64,000 nt of DNA, taken from NCBI RefSeq assembly GCF_003387155.1, contig NZ_QUMT01000002.1, positions 687,694-751,693 on the forward strand, given 5' to 3'. Within the stretch, counting starts at the first letter, position 1. Every line of letters starts with the position of its first letter. Source of the stretch: Roseateles depolymerans (GTDB lineage Bacteria; Pseudomonadota; Gammaproteobacteria; Burkholderiales; Burkholderiaceae_C). The position numbers were made by a program, and so were the translations under genes. The notes below the pieces were generated by a model, which saw nothing but the letters and a program-made list of their open reading frames with translations, did no database searches and had not been told where the DNA came from. Shown in pieces: positions 48,560 through 55,692 of this stretch.

Positions 48560-48645
48560 AACCGTTTGAAAGCTGGCTACGACGTTGAGACCACCGGGAG
48601 TCGCACAGTATTTTCCTCGAGGAACGAGAAGGGATCCGGTCCCGT

Positions 48646-49335
48646 TTACGGAGCCTTCCCTGGCGTGGGCGCAACGCTGCCGGGTTCAGCAGGCAGATGC
48701 GGCCGGCCCCGCGATGCGTCGGTGCTGAGCGACTGCAAGAGGGCGGCGCGGCCCGCGTTGAGAAACTCATCCGCGAGCGGGGAGTCATCCGGGCAGGCAC
48801 GAGACAGCACCAGCGCCCCAACGGCTTGCGAGAGCGTGTTCAAGATCTTGTTCCGGGTTTCGTCAGCGTCCGGCTGGTCGCGTCCGTCCGAGCCCGCTGA
48901 TCCTTCGGATCCCTCCGCGCGGAGCGCTGATTCCCTGTTGGCGCTGAATGCCGCGATCAGGGACTCAATGCCCGCCGCAAAAGCAGCCTTCACCGTGTCA
49001 GGCTGACGCGCCGCATCGCCGGCAAGGGCGGCCATCGTGCACCCGGTGGCACGGCCGTCCCGGTGCTCCCGCGACAGGTACTGCGCGACGAAGGAGGCGG
49101 CATCCAGTCCTCCCTCGGTCATCGCGACCGTCTGCGCAATGCCGCACGCCGTCGATTCCGCAATCAGATCGGTCTTGGAACCGAACTGCTTGTAGAAGCC
49201 GCCGTGCGTGAACCCGGCCGCCGCCATCAGGTCGGCCACACCCACACCGTCATAACCACGTTCTCGAAACAGCTGGGAAGCCGTCTCGACCACGCGGGCG
49301 CGGTTGGCCTGCGCCTGAGCTTTCGTGACCTTCAT
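48646..49335 (-). CDS. TetR-family transcriptional regulator
   Basis: The 229-residue protein has the N-terminal TetR helix-turn-helix (VVETASQLFRERGYDGVGVADLMAAAGFTHGGFYKQFGSK, split here only by naming its limits, residues ~15-54). The ligand domain contains Cys residues (GCTMAALAGD, SRACPDDS), as in regulators that sense electrophiles or reactive compounds. It is divergent from an SDR gene and its spacer holds operator-like repeats, so it probably represses the SDR and quinone reductase genes. Confidence 0.9.
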   Translation of the reverse strand: MKVTKAQAQANRARVVETASQLFRERGYDGVGVADLMAAAGFTHGGFYKQFGSKTDLIAESTACGIAQTVAMTEGGLDAASFVAQYLSREHRDGRATGCTMAALAGDAARQPDTVKAAFAAGIESLIAAFSANRESALRAEGSEGSAGSDGRDQPDADETRNKILNTLSQAVGALVLSRACPDDSPLADEFLNAGRAALLQSLSTDASRGRPHLPAEPGSVAPTPGKAP

Positions 49336-49375
49336 CCTGTTGTGCTCCGAGTTGTTTCGCCTTGGGGGAATTCTA

Positions 49376-49437
49376 TATTGATGTTGGTCATCATCAAATC
49401 CTTGACTTTAAAGATTACGTACATCATCATTGGGGCA
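49376..49437. promoter_or_regulatory. Divergent promoter/operator region tetR-SDR
   Basis: This AT-rich spacer carries TTGACT (a good -35) and two clusters of CATCATCA (TGATGATG on the other strand) about 30 bases apart, with GATTACGTAC between. It also has TGATGTTGGTCATCA, an inverted repeat. These are candidate binding sites for the adjacent TetR protein. Confidence 0.45.
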
Positions 49438-49464
49438 CTCCAACCCTTTTGAAGGTCATCCTCC

Positions 49465-50265
49465 ATGTCCACCCAGCCCACTCTCCGTCCTGCTGTCCTC
49501 ATCACCGGCGCCTCCAGCGGCATCGGCGCCGTCTATGCGGAACGCTTCGCCCGGCGCGGTCATGACCTCGTCCTGGTCGCCCGTGACAAGTCGCGCCTGG
49601 ATGCCCTTGCTGCTCGCCTGAGCGAAACGCACGGTGTGAAGATCGATGTGTTGCAGGCCGACCTGACGCAGCCGGCCGACCTGGAAGCGGTCGAGGCGCG
49701 GCTGCGTTCGGACGCACGCATTGGCGTCCTGATCAACAACGCAGGCATGGCGCAGACCGGTGCTTTCGTCCAGCAAGGCGCCCAAGCGATCGACACGCTG
49801 ATCGATCTCAACACCACAGCCGTGACGCGCCTGGCGGCCGCCATCGCGCCGCGTCTGGTGGAGGCCGGCGCAGGCTCCATCGTGAACATCGGCTCTGTGG
49901 TGGGCCTGGCGCCTGAACTCGGCATGACGGTCTATGGCGCGACCAAGGCGTTTGTGTTGTTCCTGTCGCAAGGCCTGCAGCTCGAACTCTCACCCAAGGG
50001 CATCTACGTGCAAGCCGTGCTGCCGGCAGCCACCCGCACGGAGATCTGGGAGCGTGCCGGCATGGACGTCAACAGCCTGCCCGAGGTCATGGATGTCGAA
50101 GAACTGGTCGATGCGGCCTTGATCGGTTACGACCGCCGCGAGCCGGTCACCATTCCGCCGCTGCATGTGGCGGCCCGCTGGGATGCCCTGGACGGTGCGC
50201 GGCAGGGGCTGCTCTCCGACATCCGCCAGGCCCATGCCGCTGAGCGCTACCAAGCCAAGGCCTGA
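49465..50265 (+). CDS. Short-chain dehydrogenase/reductase
   Basis: The 266-residue protein is a classical SDR. The cofactor loop is TGASSGIGAVYAERFARRG, the structural motif NNAGMAQ, the catalytic Ser lies in NIGSVVGLAP and the YxxxK pair in YGATKAFVLF. Basic residues after beta-2 (VARDKSRLD) favour NADPH. The substrate is unknown. It is followed after 113 bases by a quinone-reductase-like gene and preceded by a divergent TetR gene, a layout typical of detoxification modules. Confidence 0.93.
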   Translation: MSTQPTLRPAVLITGASSGIGAVYAERFARRGHDLVLVARDKSRLDALAARLSETHGVKIDVLQADLTQPADLEAVEARLRSDARIGVLINNAGMAQTGAFVQQGAQAIDTLIDLNTTAVTRLAAAIAPRLVEAGAGSIVNIGSVVGLAPELGMTVYGATKAFVLFLSQGLQLELSPKGIYVQAVLPAATRTEIWERAGMDVNSLPEVMDVEELVDAALIGYDRREPVTIPPLHVAARWDALDGARQGLLSDIRQAHAAERYQAKA

Positions 50266-50378
50266 ACGCCCTCGATACCGCCCTAGGAACGCTCGCCATG
50301 CCAGCTCCTCTTATGAGCCCGAACGTTGCAACGCAAGCCGTTGACGCCGGCGGCGTCCGGCGCACTGCAAGGCACACC

Positions 50379-51380
50379 ATGAAAGCATTTCTCCTGGAAC
50401 GCTATGGCAAGAAGCGCCCGCTGCGGGGCGCGGATGTCCCGCTGCCGGAACTCCGCGAGGGCGAAGTTCTGGTCGAGGTGCATGCTGCTGGCGTCAACCT
50501 GATCGACGCCAAGATCAGAGACGGTGAATTCAAGCTGATCCTGCCTTACCGCCTGCCCACGGCCCTGGGCCACGACGTGGCCGGCGTCGTCGTGAAGGTC
50601 GGTCCGGGCGCGCGGCAGTTCAAGGTGGGGGACGAGGTCTATGCGCGGGTGGACGACTTCCGGATCGGGACTTTTGCTGAGTTCGTGCCTGTCCAGGAGG
50701 CTTCGTTGGCGCCCAAGCCGAAGAACCTCACCATGGAAGAGGCCGCTTCCATCCCGCTGGTGGGTCTGACGGCATGGCAGACCCTGGTCGAAAGGGCTGG
50801 ACTGCAGCGTGGGCAGAAGGTCTTCATTCAGGCGGGTTCGGGGGGCGTCGGCACCTTCGCCATTCAGTTGGCCAAGCACCTGGGGGCCACGGTGGCCACG
50901 ACCACGAGCGCGGGTAACACGGCGCTGGTCAAAGGGCTGGGTGCCGACGTTGTGGTCGACTACAGGACGCAGGACTTCGAAGAGGTCCTGCGCGACTACG
51001 ACGTCGTGCTCAACAGCCAGGATGGCAAGACGCTTGCGAAGTCGCTAAACGTGCTCAAGCAGGGCGGGAGGCTGATTTCGATCTCGGGCCCGCCAGACCC
51101 GGACTTTGCTGCCGAACACTCGTATCCCGGCTTCCTCCGCTTTGTGATGCGCCTGCTGAGCATGGGCATCCGGCGCAAATCCAGGCGCCGGGAGGTGCGT
51201 TACTCGTTCCTGTTCATGAGGGCGAACGGGGCTCAGTTGCGCGAGATCACCCGGCTCATTGAACGGGGGGCGATTCGCCCGGTGATCGACCGGACATTCC
51301 CGTTTTCATCGACGAATGAGGCCCTGTCGTACGTGGAGTCCGGACGAGCCAAGGGGAAGGTGGTTATCAAGGTGAAGTGA
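50379..51380 (+). CDS. NADP-dependent quinone oxidoreductase-like protein (MDR family)
   Basis: From ATG 50379 (MKAFLLERYGKKRPL; AAGG 7 bases upstream) the product has 333 residues. It has the GroES-like domain (AAGVNLIDAKIRDG, LGHDVAGVVVKVG) and a nucleotide-binding motif (VFIQAGSGGVGTFAIQLAKH). The zinc ligands of alcohol dehydrogenases are absent, so it belongs with zinc-independent quinone oxidoreductases. The frame could start at 50298, adding 27 residues. It is likely cotranscribed with the SDR gene. Confidence 0.9.
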   Translation: MKAFLLERYGKKRPLRGADVPLPELREGEVLVEVHAAGVNLIDAKIRDGEFKLILPYRLPTALGHDVAGVVVKVGPGARQFKVGDEVYARVDDFRIGTFAEFVPVQEASLAPKPKNLTMEEAASIPLVGLTAWQTLVERAGLQRGQKVFIQAGSGGVGTFAIQLAKHLGATVATTTSAGNTALVKGLGADVVVDYRTQDFEEVLRDYDVVLNSQDGKTLAKSLNVLKQGGRLISISGPPDPDFAAEHSYPGFLRFVMRLLSMGIRRKSRRREVRYSFLFMRANGAQLREITRLIERGAIRPVIDRTFPFSSTNEALSYVESGRAKGKVVIKVK

Positions 51381-51416
51381 CGCGCATTGCGCGGGTCGGC
51401 TTCGTTGGTGGGACGG

Positions 51417-51839
51417 TCAGGCAGCGTCGTAGCTTTGCCGGTAGGCGGGCTCATCAGGGACAGGCGAGATGTGCAGGATGAGCGTGGCTCGCAAGTCCAC
51501 AGAGGGATGGTGCGCGAGGTTTTTGCAGAACCAGAAGACCTCTCCCAGGGACTCGTCGTCGTGCCAACTGGTCATGACGAACCTGTTTTCAGGAATCTTG
51601 CCGAACTCGTACTTCTCCAGGTTGGCTTCGTCAATCGCCGTATCCCAATAAGTACCCTGGAGACCCCAGGCCATGGCGAAAAGGCAGCCGCCGTCGACAA
51701 GCCATTCACTGACGGCTGACATCCAGTCGGGGCTGACCATCACTTCCGCAGCGACAACCGCACGGAAGGGCTGGCTGAAAGGATGCGGGGGCAGTGGCGC
51801 TTCCGGAGGGAGGTGAAGGTAGCGCAATGGGGCATTCAT
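51417..51839 (-). CDS. Hypothetical protein, 140 residues
   Basis: A soluble, acidic protein with many Trp and His residues (DGGCLFAMAWGLQG, FVMTSWHDDESLGEVFWF, KNLAHHPSVDL). It has the feel of a conserved orphan family with a fixed core; I believe similar proteins are grouped as DUF7684, but I cannot check. No signal peptide. It is convergent with the quinone reductase gene. Confidence 0.7.
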   Translation of the reverse strand: MNAPLRYLHLPPEAPLPPHPFSQPFRAVVAAEVMVSPDWMSAVSEWLVDGGCLFAMAWGLQGTYWDTAIDEANLEKYEFGKIPENRFVMTSWHDDESLGEVFWFCKNLAHHPSVDLRATLILHISPVPDEPAYRQSYDAA

Positions 51840-51932
51840 GGCGGAGAGCTTATCTGAAGGCGGTTGCTTGAGACCGGCTTCGCCACGCCTCGGCTGGTGT
51901 TGTCCAAGGTTCCCGCACCAGTTCCTGCTCAG

Positions 51933-52241
51933 TCATGCTGCCTGTGCATAGACCAACCTTCCATCGCGGTAGACCTTTGCGTCGTGATACGGGAAGACAT
52001 GATGCCCGCAATGCTCCGTGAATACTGCGATAGCGCGCTTTGGTTCGCTGGCGATATGAAATGCCGACTCAAACTGCATCACAGAGCCGTCCATCAGCTC
52101 GATTCGTAGTTGACCTCCCGGGAACCCAAACCACGGCCGAACCTGTTGCAGAACATCGTCAACAGACCGTCCGAAATGCGCCGCGAGCTCGGACGCCCAC
52201 TCGGTTTCGAGCTGCCGCGCTAAAGACGGAACTGGGTACAT
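51933..52241 (-). CDS. Hypothetical protein, about 102 residues
   Basis: A small soluble protein (MYPVPSLARQLETEW...) with a compact mixed fold: an N-terminal helix, then beta-strand-like stretches (QLRIELMDGSVMQFESAF, RAIAVFTEHCGHHVFPY, AKVYRDGRLVYAQA). It reads like a complete domain. A TTG 9 bases upstream (52250) is an alternative start. No family recognised. Confidence 0.65.
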   Translation of the reverse strand: MYPVPSLARQLETEWASELAAHFGRSVDDVLQQVRPWFGFPGGQLRIELMDGSVMQFESAFHIASEPKRAIAVFTEHCGHHVFPYHDAKVYRDGRLVYAQAA

Positions 52242-52416
52242 TCGCTTCAACTCTCTGATTCTTGCGTGGTGTAGTGGATGCGCAGGAACTGTAGCCGAGC
52301 GAGGTCCGCTTCGCTGCAGAGCCGACCCTCACCCGCTGCCAACCTTGGCTGGACACTGCCACTTCGCCCTGCCTTCGCGCGCAACCGTTATCCAAGGTCT
52401 GCGCATCAGCTCCCCC

Positions 52417-53436
52417 TCAGTCAAGCCCAGGCGACTGCCTCTCCTCCACCGGCAACGGCTGCCCCCCCGCCAACGCCTGAACCTGCCAATCCTCCCGCGC
52501 CGGATCAATATCCCGGAACGTCCTGGCCAACCCCCACTGCGCCTGCTGACGCACGGACGGATCCGCAATGCGCCGCACCAGATCCACGGCATCCTGAGGC
52601 GACTGCCGGGCCAGTTCATCCGCAGTCGCATGCTGCACGATGGACGCATCCAGCGCCGGGTTGACGCCTTGCGCGCGTATCCACGCCCGAGCCGCGAGCC
52701 CATCCATCGCCAGCCAGCGATTGAGCGCCTCCGTCATCAGCGGCCTCCCAATCGCAGGGGGCAGGGTGCTGGCAAACACAGTGGCGGAGCGTGCATCCTG
52801 ATGCGCCCAGCGGTCATTGACCACGGCCAGAAGGTCGGCACCGCTGGTGCCCGTCACTCCAGCAATGCGCCCGGCCCGCCCGGCAGCCCACGCAGCGGCC
52901 TGTGTCGGTGCCGTCTCCGCCCAGCGGGCCAGCGTCGCCTCCGTCCAGCCGCTGCGCAGCGCGTCCTCCAATCCCGCTGCCTGATCCAGCGCCACCAACA
53001 TCTCGTCGAATATCCGCCGCTGCCACAGCGGCTCCAGCAGGGGATCCACCAGCGCCTGTGCCCAGTCCGGACGTTGTGACGCCCACCGCAAGGCCAGTCG
53101 CCAGGCTGTCACTGGATCTTTGGCCATCATCGACAGCAGCAGCCCCTGGCAATCCGCCAACGCAACCCCGCAGCCCAAACTGCCCGCCACAGTCGCGCTG
53201 TCATCCGCCCGTGCGGTGGCGGACGCCAACTGCCGCCACGGGTCCTGGTAGGCATCCCCGGCCATCAGGACGCCGGAGGAGGGCGCGTCCTCGTCCGGGC
53301 TTCCCAAGATCCCGCTACTCACCCACCCCCCGATCACCACGGCCGCGGCCAGGCCGAGGCCCCACTGGAACCGACCACGGCGCGGCGGTTCCGGATCGGC
53401 CCCGGCAGGGAGGAAGTAGCTCCTCTGCGGTTTCAT
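52417..53436 (-). CDS. Hypothetical single-pass membrane protein coupled to a pectate lyase
   Basis: The 339-residue product has a basic cytoplasmic N-terminus, one helix (WGLGLAAAVVIGGWVSSGIL, ~residues 25-44) and a large outer part. The outer part is alpha-helical and Trp/Ala-rich (VTAWRLALRWASQRPDWAQAL, WAETAPTQAAAWAAGRAGRI, RQSPQDAVDLVRRIADPSV) and resembles helical-repeat proteins. Its ATG overlaps the pectate lyase stop by 4 bases, so it depends on that transcript. Function unknown. Confidence 0.75.
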   Translation of the reverse strand: MKPQRSYFLPAGADPEPPRRGRFQWGLGLAAAVVIGGWVSSGILGSPDEDAPSSGVLMAGDAYQDPWRQLASATARADDSATVAGSLGCGVALADCQGLLLSMMAKDPVTAWRLALRWASQRPDWAQALVDPLLEPLWQRRIFDEMLVALDQAAGLEDALRSGWTEATLARWAETAPTQAAAWAAGRAGRIAGVTGTSGADLLAVVNDRWAHQDARSATVFASTLPPAIGRPLMTEALNRWLAMDGLAARAWIRAQGVNPALDASIVQHATADELARQSPQDAVDLVRRIADPSVRQQAQWGLARTFRDIDPAREDWQVQALAGGQPLPVEERQSPGLD

Positions 53437-54278
53437 TTCAGGATGCAGGACCGCGCAATGTTGCTGCTGTTCGTGTCCTTGCCGGGCTCACTGCCCTTGC
53501 CGGTGCCCACATAGGTGATGCACTTGGGCTTGGAGCCGGAATAGACCAGGTCGGAGATGGTGGCCACGTCGTACTGCCCGGCGATGCCGGACTTGCTGTC
53601 GTAGCTGCTGTTCACCCCTACGCCACCGGCACTCACGGTGCCCATCCGCACGCCGGACACCGTCACCTTGCGGGCGTACTGCGTGGAGCAGTTGCCGCAG
53701 GAGCGGTAGAGCTTGCCGACGTTGTCCACGTAGAAGTCAGAGATGACCACCGTGCCGTCGCCGTTGTGCTGGAACACCTTGTCAGCGGCCTTGAACGCGG
53801 CGCCGCCGGAGATGGTCAGCTTGCTGGTGACGCCGCTGAGCTTGATCGCGGTGGCCGCGTCCTCGCCCACGTCAGCCCAGTAGACATTGGTGATGTTGCA
53901 CTGGCCATAGCAGTGCACGCCATCAGCGCCGCCGGCGGCCAGGTTGGTGCCGCTGCCCAGCGACCCGTCCCCAATCACCACGTTTTTCACCGTGGCCCCA
54001 TTGTTCAGCTTGAACATCGGAATCTGGCTTTCGCTCTGGGTGCCCTTCATGTTGGAAGCGGTGCCCACCAGGCAGACCCATTTCCCATAGACAACGGTCC
54101 CGTCCCAGGTGGTGCCCGCCGGCACCTCGATGGTGGCGCTGACGTTGACCTTGGTACAACTGGGCACGGTTCTCACGCCCGGAGCGGCCTGGGCCTGTGC
54201 GGCCAGGAAAAGCGCCACCAGGGCCAACACGGCATGCAGCAGCACGCCGAACGACACACGTTCAATCAATCGGTTCAT
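53433..54278 (-). CDS. Pectate lyase, polysaccharide lyase family 3
   Basis: The 281-residue protein has a signal peptide (hydrophobic LLHAVLALVALFLAAQ, likely cleavage after AQA). The mature part has the PL3 parallel beta-helix pattern with the signature GADGVHCYGQCNITNVYWAD and VGEDAATAIKL, and the Cys pairs typical of the family (CGNCSTQY). PL3 enzymes cleave de-esterified pectin by calcium-dependent beta-elimination outside the cell. This suggests a plant-associated or plant-debris-degrading life. It is the first gene of a two-gene unit. Confidence 0.93.
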   Translation of the reverse strand: MNRLIERVSFGVLLHAVLALVALFLAAQAQAAPGVRTVPSCTKVNVSATIEVPAGTTWDGTVVYGKWVCLVGTASNMKGTQSESQIPMFKLNNGATVKNVVIGDGSLGSGTNLAAGGADGVHCYGQCNITNVYWADVGEDAATAIKLSGVTSKLTISGGAAFKAADKVFQHNGDGTVVISDFYVDNVGKLYRSCGNCSTQYARKVTVSGVRMGTVSAGGVGVNSSYDSKSGIAGQYDVATISDLVYSGSKPKCITYVGTGKGSEPGKDTNSSNIARSCILK

Positions 54279-54671
54279 GACAGTCCCTTGCAGAGATGGA
54301 TGAAAGGTTCACCCGGGGAGGCGGGCTGGACGGAGTCCGCCGAGGCGGGGCTCGCATCCGGCAATCGCGGCGGGCCGTCAGGACCCGTCTGTCCGATCGA
54401 TGGAAGAGGTGGCCGCTGCTTCGTCCCGCGCAGGGGGACGAGCAGGGAAAGTCTGAGGATCCAGGGTTCGCACGGACCAGGATGGCGGTCCGTGTGCCCT
54501 GGTGGTCCTGGTCCGCCGGTTGAGTCCGGCGTTGTCTCCTCGGGCCTGGCCATTGTGTTGACACCGGTACCGTGGGGCCACTGTAAGAGTTTGCAGGGGG
54601 TGGGGTGGTGCGGGATTTGCCGCGTGGGTGCGCCGTGCCTCGCGCACCCCGTCTGACGGAGCCTGCCTTCC
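54279..54671. other. Divergent spacer between pectate lyase and ku
   Basis: No credible gene is present in these 393 bases. A candidate sigma70 promoter for ku is TTGACA (54558-54563) with CTGTAA 17 bases later (54581-54586); the -10 match is poor. Nothing obvious is seen for the pectate lyase. Confidence 0.4.
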
Positions 54672-55628
54672 ATGCCCACTTCTCGAGCCAAATCCGCGGA
54701 CAAATCCGCCGCCAAGTCGCCGACCCGGCCGCAGACCAGACCCAAGACCCGGGCCAAATCCCAATCCCGCACCCAATCCAAGGCGACGTCCCAGCCCGAC
54801 GCCGCACCCGCCCCACGCCGCGCGATCTGGAAAGGCGCCATCAGCTTCGGACTGGTCCACGTGCCGGTGGCCCTGTACCCCGCCACCCGGGACGAGGAGG
54901 TGGACTTCGACTGGCTGGACAAACGCACCCTCGACCCGGTGGGCTACAAGCGCATCAACAAGCGCACCGGGCGTGAGATCGACAAGGAGCAGATCGTCAA
55001 GGGCGTCAAGCAGGAGAACGGCGACTACGTGGTGCTGAGCGAAGACGAGATCCGCCAGGCCTATCCCGCCACCACCCAGACGATCAACATCGAGACCTTC
55101 GTCCCGGCCGAGCAGATTTCCTTCGTCTACCTGGAGCGGCCCTACTACCTGGCGCCGGTGGGCAAGACGGCCAAGGTGTATGCGCTGCTGCGGGAGGCGA
55201 TGGCGCAGGCAGGGCTGATCGCCGTGGCGCGGCTGGTCATCCACAGCAAGGAGCATCTGGCCGCGCTGCTGCCGGCCGGGCCGGCGCTGATGATCGGGCT
55301 GATGCGCTGGGCCAACGAGATCCGTCCCGCGCAAGACCTGGACCTCCCGGACGAAGGCGTCAGCGCCAACGGCATCAAACCGGCCGAGTTGAAGATGGCC
55401 CGGCAGTTGATCGAGGAGATGACCGCGGATTGGCGCCCGCAGGACTACCAGGACGAGTTCACTGTCGCCATCCGCAAACTGATCGAGCACAAGGTCAAGG
55501 CGGGGGAGGCGCAGTCGGTGGAGCCGCTGGAGGAGGCGCCGGCGCAAGCCGAGGGGAATGTGGTGGACCTGACCGATTTGCTCAAGCGCAGCCTCGGTGG
55601 AGGGAGGAAGCCGGCCAAACGGGCGTGA
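54672..55628 (+). CDS. ku: Non-homologous end-joining protein Ku
   Basis: Ku (318 residues) forms the homodimeric ring that binds DNA ends and recruits LigD. The Ku core starts at RRAIWKGAISFGLVHVPVALY (about residue 50) and runs through PADEIVLE-type equivalents here read as FVPAEQISFVYLERPYYLAP and KEHLAALLPAGPALMI. The first 48 residues are a Lys/Arg/Ser/Thr-rich extension, probably disordered; a short basic tail ends the protein. GGAG lies 9 bases before the ATG. ligD follows after 64 bases. Confidence 0.95.
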   Translation: MPTSRAKSADKSAAKSPTRPQTRPKTRAKSQSRTQSKATSQPDAAPAPRRAIWKGAISFGLVHVPVALYPATRDEEVDFDWLDKRTLDPVGYKRINKRTGREIDKEQIVKGVKQENGDYVVLSEDEIRQAYPATTQTINIETFVPAEQISFVYLERPYYLAPVGKTAKVYALLREAMAQAGLIAVARLVIHSKEHLAALLPAGPALMIGLMRWANEIRPAQDLDLPDEGVSANGIKPAELKMARQLIEEMTADWRPQDYQDEFTVAIRKLIEHKVKAGEAQSVEPLEEAPAQAEGNVVDLTDLLKRSLGGGRKPAKRA

Positions 55629-55692
55629 TCCCGCCGGCTAAGCGCGGGCGCGCCATTTGCTGGTCGATTGCTCTGCCACCACGGAACTCGCC

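Noticed and set aside
52902-54656. Plus-strand open frame of 584 codons opposite the pectate lyase and its partner
   Set aside because: It is antisense to PL3 motifs and the signal peptide, and begins with a Pro/Ser/Arg-rich stretch typical of shadow frames.
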